Shown here: piece by piece, positions 52,057 to 61,815 of the stretch | Numbering within the stretch: position 1 is the stretch's first letter | Layout: each line of letters begins with the position of its first letter | Assembly (NCBI RefSeq): GCF_964253915.1 | Contig: NZ_CAXUSG020000007.1 | Coordinates: forward strand, 124,001 to 188,000 | Direction: 5' to 3' | Length of the DNA: 64,000 nt | Source of the DNA: Metarhizobium sp964253915 | Lineage (GTDB): Bacteria > Pseudomonadota > Alphaproteobacteria > Rhizobiales > Rhizobiaceae | Program-made: the position numbers and the translations under genes | Notes under the pieces: generated by a model | What the model was told of the DNA's origin: nothing | Database searches by the model: none | Seen by the model: the letters and a program-made list of their open reading frames with translations, nothing else

Positions 52057-53016
52057 ATGAAGATCGGCGTGGTTTCCGACAGCCTTGCCAAGCTTCCCTT
52101 GGGGGAAATGCTGGATCAGGTCGTCCAACTCGGAATGTCCGGTGTCGAAGTGAACACGGGCGGGTGGTCGACGGCGCCGCATTTCGACCTGGACGCCATG
52201 CTTGCGAGCGCCCAGACCCGGCGGGAGTTCCGGCAGGAATTCCAAAGCAGGGGCCTCGAAATCGTTGCGCTGAACGCCAACGGAAACCCATTGCACCCCA
52301 CCGACGCTACGCAGGCGGACTGCCTTCACGACACCATTCGTGTCGCGGGAGAACTGGGGGTCAGGACCGTCTGCACGATGTCCGGACTACCCGCCGGCGG
52401 CCCTGGCGACCGGCTGCCAAACTGGGTCGTGGTGAGTTGGCCGCCTGAAGTTCAGGAGACATTGAACTACCAGTGGAACGATGTCCTCTTTCCTTTCTGG
52501 CGTGACACGGTGAGCCTGGCGCGACAATGCGGCGTCGAGCAGATCGCACTCGAGCTGTGCGGACATCAATGCGTCTACAATGTCCCCACCCTCATGATGT
52601 TGCGGAGCGAGGTCGGCCCGACCGTCGGTGCCAATCTCGACCCGTCGCACCTCTTCTGGATGGGCGCCGACCCCCTCGCCTCGATCGCCGCTCTCAAGGA
52701 TGCGATCCAGCATGTCCACATCAAGGACACGCTCCTGAACCAACGTGTCCAGCCAACGATGGGACTTCTCGACAATGGCGCGATCGCGGATGTGGCGGGT
52801 CGAAGCTGGAGCTACGTCACACCCGGATTCGGTCATACCGAAGGCTGGTGGCGGTCGTTCGTCTACGAATTGCGAATGGTCGGTTATGACGGCTGGCTGT
52901 CCGTGGAGCACGAAGACTTCCTGGTCGCCAATGTCGAAGGCCTGCGCACCACGATGGACATGTTCAGAAAATTCCTGCCCGTCGCACCATCGGATTTTTC
53001 ACTTCAACAAATCTGA
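52057..53016 (+). CDS. Sugar phosphate isomerase/epimerase-type TIM barrel
   Basis: A 319-residue AP-endonuclease-2/xylose-isomerase-like TIM barrel. It begins MKIGVVSDSLAKLPLGEML and shows family metal-site segments: LGMSGVEVNTGGW, IALELCGHQCVYN, GANLDPSHLFWMGAD with Asp/His ligands, IQHVHIKDT and LSVEHEDF with a Glu/His pair. Similar proteins act on inositol-derived sugars or other polyols. A GGGAGGAGAAGA ribosome site precedes ATG 52057. It lies between the two regulators and is probably controlled by them. Confidence 0.88.
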   Translation: MKIGVVSDSLAKLPLGEMLDQVVQLGMSGVEVNTGGWSTAPHFDLDAMLASAQTRREFRQEFQSRGLEIVALNANGNPLHPTDATQADCLHDTIRVAGELGVRTVCTMSGLPAGGPGDRLPNWVVVSWPPEVQETLNYQWNDVLFPFWRDTVSLARQCGVEQIALELCGHQCVYNVPTLMMLRSEVGPTVGANLDPSHLFWMGADPLASIAALKDAIQHVHIKDTLLNQRVQPTMGLLDNGAIADVAGRSWSYVTPGFGHTEGWWRSFVYELRMVGYDGWLSVEHEDFLVANVEGLRTTMDMFRKFLPVAPSDFSLQQI

Positions 53017-53133
53017 TCTCTTGGTCGAAAGCACAATAGGCAGCTCTTCTTGAGTTGAGTAAGTTTCGCTGCGGATTGTTGGCAGCGGGTCTGATCCATG
53101 CTCTACGGTGTGGGCCGGCCGGGGAGACGATGC

Positions 53134-55905
53134 TTGGAAGAGGAGTTCCAATTTGGTCCGTACGTTCTGCGGACGAGCAAGCGTGCCGTTCTGCTGAACG
53201 GCCAGCCGATCCCGCTTGGCAGCCGCGCCATGGACATCCTCATCTATCTCGTCCGAAACGCCGGCCAACTCCAGACCAACGCCGCCATCATCAAGAACTC
53301 CTGGCCGGATACCTATGTCGACGAGGCCAACCTTCGCGTCCACATCTCGGCGCTTCGCCGTGCGCTGGGCGATACGAGGCGCGAGCCGCAATACATCGCC
53401 AACATTCCGGGGCGCGGTTATTCGTTCATCGGGCCGCTCTCCACGAGCATTGCAGACGCGGCGACCACTGCCGAACTCGGCATCGACAAGACGCTCCCTC
53501 CTCCGGGCCTGGTCGACCGGGACGAGGTGATTGCCTCGCTGGTCGATAACCTGTCCTCGACCCGATTGCTGACGATCACCGGACCCGGCGGCATCGGCAA
53601 GACGGCGATCGCCCGGTCGGTCGTGGATCGTTTTGGCCAGAAAATGGTCTGGATCGATCTTGCCGAAGTCGAGCGCGGAGAGGCATTGGCGCCGCTCGTG
53701 GCCGCAAGGATGGAAATCGCCCTCAAGAGCGAAGGTCTGGCGGAGGCAATCTCGACCCGTCTCAATGACCGCAACCTCCTCCTCATCCTCGATGGCTGCG
53801 AGCATGTCGTCGCGCATGCGGCGGCATTCGCGGAGAAAGTGTTGCTGTCGCCCGGCCCGGCCCGCATCCTCGCGACCAGCCGCGAGCCGTTGCGGGCGCG
53901 TGGCGAGCGTGTCCACAGGGTCGTCCCTCTCGATCTGCCCACCGCTGACGCAGCCGATGAACAGGAAAATATCGTGGCGCAGGCGCTGAAATCGCCGGCC
54001 GTCCGTCTGTTCGTCGAGCGTGCGGATGCTTGTCTTGGCGGCTACCAGCTGTCCGAGGGTGATACGCCATCCGTCGTCGAAATCTGCAGCCGGCTCGACG
54101 GCATCCCTCTGGCGATCGAACTCGCCGCCGCGAGACTGGAAACGATGGGCGTCGAGGCGCTTGCCATTTCACTCAAGGACGGTTTCAAGGTGCTGTCCCG
54201 TGGGACCAGGACGGCATTGCCGCGGCATCGGACATTGCGCGCCACGCTCGACTGGAGCTACGACCTCCTGCCGGTCAAGGAACAGCAGGCAATTCAAGAG
54301 CTTTCCCTCTTGCGCGGTTGGTTCACGATGGAAACCGCCGCCCACATCACCATGACGACGGACACGGAAACTGTCTTGGACGACCTCGTTTCGAAGTCAC
54401 TTGTCGTCGCCGATCCCAGAGGCCGGAGGACGCAGTTCCGTCTGCTCGACACGACCAGGCTGCATGCCTGCTCCAAACTGTCGGAGAGTGGCCGCGAACC
54501 CGAGGTCTTGCTGTCCGCCGCTCAGTCGCTCACACATCTCCTCGAGGCCGCCGAGGACGAAATGTTTTCCCAGCCCCTTGAGGAATGGTCGCAGGATTAT
54601 GCCCAACATCTGCCGTCCATACGCCTTGCGGCGGAATGGGCGTTCTCGGCAAGCGGTCATGCCGATACTGCGGCCAGGCTCGTCGTCGCGGCCCTGCCGC
54701 TGTTCTTCCGCCTGACGCTGATGGAGGAATCGACGTTCTGGGTCACCCGGGCGATCGCGGTCGACGTCGCGCCGGAGGGCGATGCGCGAAGCCGGATGAA
54801 GCTTTATGCGGCGCTGGGTTGGCCAGCGATGCGATCGATATCCCGGCCCGACAAAGGGGTCGAAGCCTGGACCAAGGTTTTGAAGATCGCCGAGGACGCT
54901 GGCGACAACGATTTTCAATTGCGCGCGGTATGGGCGCTGTGGGTCGACGCGATTACCAGCGGCGAGCCGAAAAAGGCGATGGTGTTCGCCGAACGCTTCA
55001 CGTCTCTCGCCCAGAGGTCTGCCGACCCCATGGACGTCGTCGTGGGCAAACGACTGGTGGCGACCACGCTCCATTGGCTCGGCCGCCACCTGGAAGCACG
55101 CGACCTGCTTTTGACGATGCTCGCCGATATCGAGCATGTGCCGGCGACCACCGCCTCTGGCCGCTATCATCTGGATCAAGGCGTGACCGCGCGTATCACG
55201 CTGGCGCGATGCCACTGGATACTCGGCGATCGTGAACTCGCCTTTACCGTCATCGAAACGGCGGTCAACCAGGCACTGGCCATCAAGCATGAAGTCTCGC
55301 TGACGCACGTTCTCGCCGAGGCGGGGTGCCCTCTTGCCCTGCTCGACGGCCGGCTCGATCTCGCCAAGGAATACGCCTCCCTGTTGATGGACCACACCGC
55401 ATCGCTGTCGCTCGATCTGTGGCAGACCTATGCGCGTTGCTTCGAAGCCGAGGTCGCGATCGCGGAAGGCCGCGCCTCGGTAGGGGTGCCGCAACTCTGC
55501 GCCGAACTGACGACGCTGCAGCGTGCGGGGTTCACGAACTTCCGCTCCGGCTTCATCATCGCGGAAGCAAAGGGTCTGGCCCAGTTGGGACGTCATCCAG
55601 ACGCGTTGACGCTGCTCGACGACGCCATCGCCTCCTGCCGCAGCTCCGGCGAGCGATGGTGCCTGCCGGAACTCCTGCGGGTGAAAGGAAGCCTGGTGCT
55701 CGACGATGCCGGGCCTGGTGCCGAAGCTGCCGCTGCCGAATGTTTCCGGGCGGCGCTCGACGCGGCCCGAGCGGACGGGGCGCTGGAATGGGAACGTCGG
55801 GTGATGTCCGAGATCGGCAGACATGCGGCGATGCAGCCTGAGTTTGCCGGAATCAAATCCGCGACCGACGTTTTGTCCGCCGCGCGGCCTTCATCATTCC
55901 ATTAG
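53134..55905 (+). CDS. OmpR-type winged helix + STAND ATPase + helical-repeat regulator (2)
   Basis: A 923-residue protein. I chose TTG 53134, because from there (MEEEFQFGPYVLRTSKRAVL) it aligns without gaps to regulator 1 over the winged helix (ISALRRALGD; IANIPGRGYSFIG). An ATG 12 codons upstream is also possible. P-loop GPGGIGKTA is at about 150-158, Walker B LLLILDGCEHVV near 220. The rest is helical repeats. It lies 117 bp after the isomerase in the same direction. Duplication of an ancestral gene with regulator 1 is clear from shared layout along the whole length. Confidence 0.88.
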   Translation: MEEEFQFGPYVLRTSKRAVLLNGQPIPLGSRAMDILIYLVRNAGQLQTNAAIIKNSWPDTYVDEANLRVHISALRRALGDTRREPQYIANIPGRGYSFIGPLSTSIADAATTAELGIDKTLPPPGLVDRDEVIASLVDNLSSTRLLTITGPGGIGKTAIARSVVDRFGQKMVWIDLAEVERGEALAPLVAARMEIALKSEGLAEAISTRLNDRNLLLILDGCEHVVAHAAAFAEKVLLSPGPARILATSREPLRARGERVHRVVPLDLPTADAADEQENIVAQALKSPAVRLFVERADACLGGYQLSEGDTPSVVEICSRLDGIPLAIELAAARLETMGVEALAISLKDGFKVLSRGTRTALPRHRTLRATLDWSYDLLPVKEQQAIQELSLLRGWFTMETAAHITMTTDTETVLDDLVSKSLVVADPRGRRTQFRLLDTTRLHACSKLSESGREPEVLLSAAQSLTHLLEAAEDEMFSQPLEEWSQDYAQHLPSIRLAAEWAFSASGHADTAARLVVAALPLFFRLTLMEESTFWVTRAIAVDVAPEGDARSRMKLYAALGWPAMRSISRPDKGVEAWTKVLKIAEDAGDNDFQLRAVWALWVDAITSGEPKKAMVFAERFTSLAQRSADPMDVVVGKRLVATTLHWLGRHLEARDLLLTMLADIEHVPATTASGRYHLDQGVTARITLARCHWILGDRELAFTVIETAVNQALAIKHEVSLTHVLAEAGCPLALLDGRLDLAKEYASLLMDHTASLSLDLWQTYARCFEAEVAIAEGRASVGVPQLCAELTTLQRAGFTNFRSGFIIAEAKGLAQLGRHPDALTLLDDAIASCRSSGERWCLPELLRVKGSLVLDDAGPGAEAAAAECFRAALDAARADGALEWERRVMSEIGRHAAMQPEFAGIKSATDVLSAARPSSFH

Positions 55906-55912
55906 CTCGACA

Positions 55913-55928
55913 TTTACAACGATTCACA
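55913..55928 (+). promoter_or_regulatory. TTYRCA-type hexamer repeat, site C
   Basis: TTTACA-N4-TTCACA with a 10-bp period, 62-77 bp upstream of the PfpI-like gene and in the gene's direction. It shares the CGATTCACA core with sites A and B. Confidence 0.5.
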
Positions 55929-55989
55929 ACATGCAACTGGTGATCGGTCATCTGCCATCATAAACCCTTGTTGAAAGGGGTACATTGCG

Positions 55990-56442
55990 ATGACGGACAC
56001 CGTTCCATCCCGGGTTCTACTGCTATTACCCGACGAAGATGTTTCCGTCGTCTCAGCCGGTTCTCCGCTCAGGTTGGCCAGCCTCTATTACGAACTCAAG
56101 GATGCCGGGCTGGAAATCGTACTCGCATCGAGGTCCGGCGGCTTCTCAGCCGTCGTCGGCGACATGCGCCGCCTGCTGGACAACGCTGTCGTCGCCAGGC
56201 TCATGGCCGATGCCTTCGCACGAGACGAACTGTCCGAATCCATTCCCCTCGGGCGGGTCTACACAGAGGATTTCGACACCTTGATCCTGTTTGCCGAAGG
56301 CGCGGAACTGGCCCATCCCGAAATCGCCCAGGCGATCTCAGAATTCCTCGATGGCGGCAAAGCGGTGATCGCCTCGGAGACCATCAATCCCGCCGAAGGC
56401 GTCGTGCCACGCATACATGCGATGCTCTCGAAAGCCCGATAA
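55990..56442 (+). CDS. PfpI/DJ-1-like protein lacking cysteine
   Basis: A 150-residue protein with a DJ-1/PfpI-like order: a front strand-helix (VLLLLPDEDVSVVSAGSPLRLASLYYELKDAGLEIVLAS), DFDTLILFAEGAELAHPEI where family members have a GG loop, and GKAVIASETINPAEGV where they have the nucleophilic Cys elbow. Glu takes the place of Cys and the protein contains no Cys at all, so peptidase/deglycase activity is not expected. It could be a binding or sensor protein. It follows regulator 2 with its own repeat site. Confidence 0.7.
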   Translation: MTDTVPSRVLLLLPDEDVSVVSAGSPLRLASLYYELKDAGLEIVLASRSGGFSAVVGDMRRLLDNAVVARLMADAFARDELSESIPLGRVYTEDFDTLILFAEGAELAHPEIAQAISEFLDGGKAVIASETINPAEGVVPRIHAMLSKAR

Positions 56443-56647
56443 GGCCACCATTCGTTCGCAGCCCTGCTCCAACCGAAATCCCTGCCTCGATTGACGGGGC
56501 GTTCCCGATGGCAGTCTCCGCGATCGGAGAGACAGGCGTTTTGGGGCGGCCCATTCCTGCATGGCACGACGTCCGTGCCCCAGGCCGGTCGCGGGCACCC
56601 CTTTGGCGATTAACGGCATCAAAAGCTTTTGGCCCTAATCTGGAGCC

Positions 56648-58363
56648 ATGACTTCGAGTGGATTCCAAAAAGGATTTCTGGCGGTCTTTCTGCTTCTCGT
56701 GATGCTGGCGCACTTCGGTGCCGGATCGGCCAACGCAGCTGATTCCGGCAATATTCGCAGTTCCTGCTGGGCATCCGGCAGCCTGTCGGAAGACGTGGCG
56801 ACAATTGCAGGCACGGCCGGGCGATGGTCCTGCTCCGACCGGAATTACTCCATTGATGCCGAGCGGGTGCTGCTGCGCTTCGATGTCGGCCCGGGCGAAC
56901 CTCTCCCCCGATACCTCCTTTCCAGGCGAAGCGCACTCGAGACGCTGCATCTGCTGGCGATCGACCAGGATGACGCCGTTCGCGAAATTTCCGTCGCAGC
57001 CGAAGCCTTGCCCAGCGCCATGGTTGGCGGGTATTTCAAAGCCACCCTGCCGGAAATAACACGCGCGACCCGGCAGATTATCGTCGCCATCGATCTGCCA
57101 AGCCACCGGATGACGCTGGAGAGAGCATATCTGGCGCAGGCAGATGCAGGCAGCGGCGGCATGCGTTTCCTGCTGATCCTGGCGGGACTTTCGGGCATGC
57201 TCGTAATGCCTTTGATCTTCAATGTTGCGTTCTACCGTATCCTGCGGGAACCCTTCGTTCTCTGGCACTCGGCGCTCACGCTCTCCCTGCTGGTCACCAT
57301 CCTGGTTTCATCCGGACTGTCGGTGGTGCTGTTCGATCCGCCGGCGATGACGCTCAACTGGATAACGGCCATTGTCTTCGGGATGACCGTCGCGTCTGGA
57401 ATGATGTTCACCTACAGCTTCATCGAGCCCGGGTTGATGCATCCTGTTCTGCGACGGCTGCTGCCCTATTGCGCAGCGTGGGCCCTGTTCCTGAGCATTT
57501 TTCATGCGGCATTCCCGTTTGTTGCGCGGCCCAGGCAATCTAGCGCATACACGGCCGCATTTGCGCCCATCCTGGCCGTCTTCCTGATGGCGAACATCGA
57601 TGCCTTGCGCCGCGGAAGCCGCGCTGCGCGGTTCCAGGCCATCGGATACGCGCCAATGGTCCTGGTCGGCTTGATTCGTTTCGTCACGGGGGTGATCCCT
57701 TGGTTCGACAGCACGGACGCCATGCTCCTGTTCTATGCCGGCTGCGTGTGTGAAGTCTTCTTCACGACGCTCGGCCTGGCGGAACGTTTTGTAACGATGA
57801 GGCACGAGCGAGACCATGCCCGGACCGTCGCCAACGTGCTTGAGAAACTCTCGGAAACCGACCCGCTGACGGGGCTGCTCAATCGGCGCGCCATCGAGGG
57901 GCAGTTCAAGCAGCTTCGCGCCGATGGTTTCACCACGCTGGCGATCATCGACCTTGATCATTTCAAGACCATCAATGATGTGTACGGCCATGCAGCCGGC
58001 GATGCGGTCCTCAAGGCAGTGGCCGATGCGCTCGAGCCAAGCCCCGATGTCAGCGCCTACCGCCTCGGCGGTGAAGAATTCGTGCTTTTCCTGCGCGGCG
58101 ACAATGTTGGACACGAAGCCGAGCGCCGACGGCAGGCGATCCCCGCACTTGTCGCTAGTGCGGTTACAGGCCTGCAACGGCCCGTAACGGCCAGCATGGG
58201 TATGACGGATTGCATTGCCGAAGAAGGTTTTGCCGAAATCTATGAGCGGGCCGACAAGCTGCTCTACGAAGCCAAGAGCGCGGGCCGAAACCGAACCCGC
58301 AGCACGACAAGGGCAACGCCGGCGCCGAGGGCCGCCCCGAACAAAGGGGCAATGATCGCATAG
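56648..58363 (+). CDS. Membrane diguanylate cyclase (7TM-type sensor + GGDEF)
   Basis: A 571-residue protein. Signal peptide to about residue 31, a periplasmic beta-rich domain (32-165), about seven membrane helices (170-380), a short coiled coil, and a GGDEF domain from about 405. Catalytic motif RLGGEEF is intact, with LTGLLNRRAI and IIDLDHFKTINDVYGH upstream. It should make cyclic di-GMP in response to a periplasmic ligand. No allosteric RxxD I-site is obvious in the expected place (FLRGDN follows instead). The tail is Arg/Ala-rich. Confidence 0.92.
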   Translation: MTSSGFQKGFLAVFLLLVMLAHFGAGSANAADSGNIRSSCWASGSLSEDVATIAGTAGRWSCSDRNYSIDAERVLLRFDVGPGEPLPRYLLSRRSALETLHLLAIDQDDAVREISVAAEALPSAMVGGYFKATLPEITRATRQIIVAIDLPSHRMTLERAYLAQADAGSGGMRFLLILAGLSGMLVMPLIFNVAFYRILREPFVLWHSALTLSLLVTILVSSGLSVVLFDPPAMTLNWITAIVFGMTVASGMMFTYSFIEPGLMHPVLRRLLPYCAAWALFLSIFHAAFPFVARPRQSSAYTAAFAPILAVFLMANIDALRRGSRAARFQAIGYAPMVLVGLIRFVTGVIPWFDSTDAMLLFYAGCVCEVFFTTLGLAERFVTMRHERDHARTVANVLEKLSETDPLTGLLNRRAIEGQFKQLRADGFTTLAIIDLDHFKTINDVYGHAAGDAVLKAVADALEPSPDVSAYRLGGEEFVLFLRGDNVGHEAERRRQAIPALVASAVTGLQRPVTASMGMTDCIAEEGFAEIYERADKLLYEAKSAGRNRTRSTTRATPAPRAAPNKGAMIA

Positions 58364-58534
58364 GGCAATTCCAGCAAAAGCGTGGAGCGGTTTTGCTGGC
58401 GAACGCAGTAAACCAAAGCCTCAAAAGCTCGGGCACAACATTCGATCATATCATTCGTGATAAGATTGTGATCATTGTAAAAGGATATCAGCGATCCTCT
58501 TGCAGTCACTCCCCTGATGGTAAGGGGAAGATGA

Positions 58535-58610
<76 letters not shown>

Positions 58611-58738
58611 GTCCGTCCGCCCCGTTCCGGTGGCGTGATGCGGCGTATAAACAGGATCTGGAGGATTGTCCAGCGGCCTGACAAAAAAACTTCGCAAATT
58701 GCCGAAAAAAATTGGGAAGACCAAAAAGACAAGGAAAA

Positions 58739-59656
58739 TCAGAGATCGAGAACGCCGGCAGCAACGCGCACCGCCTGCCCGCCAATGCGTGCCGCTGCGA
58801 TCTCCTGCGCTTCGACGTCGATATGCAGATGAATGAAGGACGGGCGCCCCATCTCGACGCCCTGCTCGATCACCATGGCATGATGGCCGTCCGGCAGTGC
58901 GTCGAAATGGTGGATGGGACCGGACAATGCCGCCACTGCCGAGCCTGTTGCAGGGTCCTCGGGGATGCCCATATCGGGAGAAAACATGCGTGCGTGGAAC
59001 TTCGCGCCATGGTTCACCCCGCCGCGGCAATAGACATAGGCGGAGGCCAGCCGGCCTTCGACGAAGGGCACGGTGCGCTCCCAGAGATTGGCGTCGAATT
59101 CCAGCCGCTGCGCCGCGCTGAGATCGTGAACCGGGATCATCAGGAAGGGAACGCCGGCGCTCCAGACGGACGGCACGTGATTTTCGAAACCGATCTCCGT
59201 CGACTTCAGGCTCAGCGCATCGGCGAGCGCCTGACGGTCGAGTTTTGCCGCGATCTTCGCCGATCTGCGCGGCAGGTCGAATTCCGCAAAGCTGGCCTCG
59301 CCCGGTTTCAAGCGCACGGCGCAACGCACCGGGCCGACTTTTTCGTCCAGCACGGACACCAGGTCCAGAGCACCGGCCCGACCGGAATGTACCCTCTCGG
59401 CAAGAGCGATCGCAGCCCCCACCGTCGGGTGCCCGGCAAAGGGCAGTTCGCGTGTCGGCGTAAAGATGCGGATCGTCGCGGCATGGCCGGGATTGGCCGG
59501 CGCCAGACAGAAAACCGTTTCGGAGAGATTCATCTCGGCGGCGATCGCCTGCATGCTTGCGTCACTCAAGCCATCGGCATCGAAGACAACGGCGAGTGGA
59601 TTGCCGGCCAGCCTGACATCCGTGAAAACATCATAGATGCTGTAGTCGTGCGCCAT
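58739..59656 (-). CDS. PhzF-family isomerase-like protein
   Basis: A 305-residue protein with the PhzF/DAP-epimerase fold: YDVFTDVRLAGNPLAVVFDADGL, catalytic-type Glu in MNLSETVFCLAP, RIFTPTRELPFAGHPTVGAA, and the second-half GIPEDPATGSAVAALSG followed by IEQGVEMGRPS. Substrate unknown. ATG 59656 is preceded by AAAGGAGAGCGGC, a better ribosome site than that of an ATG eight codons upstream. It ends 128 bp from tRNA-Lys. Confidence 0.92.
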   Translation of the reverse strand: MAHDYSIYDVFTDVRLAGNPLAVVFDADGLSDASMQAIAAEMNLSETVFCLAPANPGHAATIRIFTPTRELPFAGHPTVGAAIALAERVHSGRAGALDLVSVLDEKVGPVRCAVRLKPGEASFAEFDLPRRSAKIAAKLDRQALADALSLKSTEIGFENHVPSVWSAGVPFLMIPVHDLSAAQRLEFDANLWERTVPFVEGRLASAYVYCRGGVNHGAKFHARMFSPDMGIPEDPATGSAVAALSGPIHHFDALPDGHHAMVIEQGVEMGRPSFIHLHIDVEAQEIAAARIGGQAVRVAAGVLDL

Positions 59657-59707
59657 GCCGCTCTCCTTTGAATCATTCATCGGCGGTCGCCCAACCTGCC
59701 CCAGCCA

Positions 59708-60469
59708 TCAGCTTGGCGCAACAGGCTTTTCGTCCGGCAGACCCTCGTCGAAAAACAGCCGCAGAATCGGCAGCATCATGCCGTTATAGGCATGCGCACC
59801 GGGATCGGCGGAACGGATCGCCACGGCACCGTCGATTTCCTTTTCTTCATCGACCAGCATATGCGCGGCGATACGCTCCAGCATCTCCTCGGCTGAAAGG
59901 TCGAAGCGGAAAAAGCGGAAGATGGTGATCCGCCGATTGCGGTGCAGGGCGTGATATCCGGACATAGGCTCGGCGGCGGCAAGGTCGAGACCTGTCTCCT
60001 CCAGAACCTCGCGTCGCATGTTGCCGGCGATATCGCAGCGGCCGTCGACGATATCGTTGCCGTCAAGCGAACCTGCGGCGCAATAGACCTGTCCGGGATT
60101 GGCCGTATGGCCTCCCATGCGGATGGCGATCACCGCGCCGTCGCGCGACACAGGGATGGCCCAGGCGAAGAGGTGGACGCTGCCCGGCTGCGGCCGTTTG
60201 CGCCACCACATGAAAGTGGAAAACGGCACCATGTGCCCCTGCCCCCGCAGCCCCTCTTCCCCCAGTGCCATGCGGGAGAAGAACACCATCGAGCCGTCGT
60301 AGAGTGCCGGGTTGGCAGCGACTTCCTCCTGCCAGTTGCGGGCAGCGGCATCTTTTTCGGCGGCATGAAACGGATGCTCATCGGCCACCACCACAAGCTC
60401 GGCATCGGCAACAGGGAAGATAGCGTCTTCCGGCGGCCAGCCGAGCGGATAGTCCGCGCATGCCGGCAT
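59708..60469 (-). CDS. NUDIX hydrolase
   Basis: A 253-residue protein. The NUDIX box is partly seen as GNMRREVLEETGLDL (REVLEETG core) after CDIA; a preceding GSVHLFAWAIPVSRDG strand-pattern leads in. The N-terminal 110 residues are an extra domain. It likely cleaves a nucleoside diphosphate derivative. ATG 60469 overlaps the upstream gene's stop by one base (TGATG), so the two are co-translated. Confidence 0.85.
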   Translation of the reverse strand: MPACADYPLGWPPEDAIFPVADAELVVVADEHPFHAAEKDAAARNWQEEVAANPALYDGSMVFFSRMALGEEGLRGQGHMVPFSTFMWWRKRPQPGSVHLFAWAIPVSRDGAVIAIRMGGHTANPGQVYCAAGSLDGNDIVDGRCDIAGNMRREVLEETGLDLAAAEPMSGYHALHRNRRITIFRFFRFDLSAEEMLERIAAHMLVDEEKEIDGAVAIRSADPGAHAYNGMMLPILRLFFDEGLPDEKPVAPS

Positions 60470-61575
60470 CAGACGAGGTCCAGCGTCATGACCACCGGAC
60501 AATGATCCGACGCCTTGGGGCGGTCCCAGCCGGTGCGCGGATACCGCTCCACCTCCTGCCCCGGCGGAAACACCGTGCGGAACGGCTGGCCGCCGCGAAT
60601 GACCTGCGGCACCTGGCCGGCATTGCTGGCCGCCAGCGATGGGGAAAGCCAGATGTAGTCGAGCTGGCAGAGATGCTGCTCCTGCGGCCCGCGCGCATGA
60701 TAGAGCGTCCAGCGATCCATGACGTCGCGGCGACGCATGACATTTTCGGCAAAGCCGTCATGGCTGAAGACATCGAGGGCGCTTTCCGCCTCGTCGTGAT
60801 GGACGAAGCGATATCCGGTGCGGCGGGTACCGATCACCTCGATGCGCTCCTGGTAATCGTTCATGTCGCCGCAGATGACGAAGCGCTTGTTCGCCGTATG
60901 CCCCTTGCCGAAGCGTCGCTCGATGATGTGGCGCACCGCAAGCGCCTCCGCCCTGCGCACAGGCATGGTTGAATCCCGCCCGTCCAGCCCGTCGCGGCTG
61001 GGACCCATCGACTTGAAATGCACGACATAGAGGGTCAGCGGCTGACCGCCGATGCGCAGGTCCACCTCCAGGCAATCCCGCTTGAAGATCTTGTCGCTCG
61101 GGTTCTCCGCCGGAAAAGGCCCGAGTTCCGGCGGCAGGTCGAGAAAGGTCATCATCGCATGGCTCTGGATGTCGACGAGCTCGATCTTCTGTCCGTCAAT
61201 CGTTTCCTCGCGCATCAGCACCGCGACGTCGATGCCGCGGCTGTCGTTTCCCTGCACCAGGTATTTCTGGCGATAACCGTTGCCGACCATGCGGAACAGA
61301 TAGCCGTATTCGAAGGCCTGCAGGGCGCTCATATTGTCCACCTCCTGCAGGCAGATGATGTCGGCATCGGCCTCAGATATGGCCAACGCGCTGAGCTGCC
61401 TGGTGTCGTCGGTCGAGGCAATCGCCCTTGCCTCCTCCAGCCGCCGATATTGTTCCTCACCATCGACCTCGAACAGTTTCAGCACGCGATCCTGCCGCAG
61501 CTGGTTGCGAAAACCGGTAAAATCGAACCGGGTCATGAGATTTTCGATGTTGAACGTGGCAAGGCGAAGCGACAT
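60469..61575 (-). CDS. Endonuclease/exonuclease/phosphatase-family protein
   Basis: A 368-residue EEP-fold enzyme: MSLRLATFNIENLM at the start, metal Glu in IICLQEVDNMSAL, YVVHFKSMGPSR, VICGDMNDYQE and the final DHCPVVMTLDL with catalytic His. No signal peptide is seen, so it acts in the cytoplasm. It is co-translated with a NUDIX hydrolase, suggesting nucleotide or nucleic acid clean-up. Confidence 0.92.
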   Translation of the reverse strand: MSLRLATFNIENLMTRFDFTGFRNQLRQDRVLKLFEVDGEEQYRRLEEARAIASTDDTRQLSALAISEADADIICLQEVDNMSALQAFEYGYLFRMVGNGYRQKYLVQGNDSRGIDVAVLMREETIDGQKIELVDIQSHAMMTFLDLPPELGPFPAENPSDKIFKRDCLEVDLRIGGQPLTLYVVHFKSMGPSRDGLDGRDSTMPVRRAEALAVRHIIERRFGKGHTANKRFVICGDMNDYQERIEVIGTRRTGYRFVHHDEAESALDVFSHDGFAENVMRRRDVMDRWTLYHARGPQEQHLCQLDYIWLSPSLAASNAGQVPQVIRGGQPFRTVFPPGQEVERYPRTGWDRPKASDHCPVVMTLDLV

Positions 61576-61815
61576 GAATCAATTCCGGTTGAAGCTCAGG
61601 CAGTCTAGCGGCAGGTGACAGGCCGGGAAAGGCCGACGGCCGGTCGAAAGAGAGGAGGCGCAGCCTCCCAAAAATAGTCGCCCGCCAGGGTTTTCCCACC
61701 GATTATTTTCATTTCTCCGGACGTATTTCAGACATATCGTGACAGGTGTCGGGGGACGCTGCCTGCCGCGACACTCTCAACCAACATTCCCCTCCCGGCT
61801 GATCAAGGATCCACC

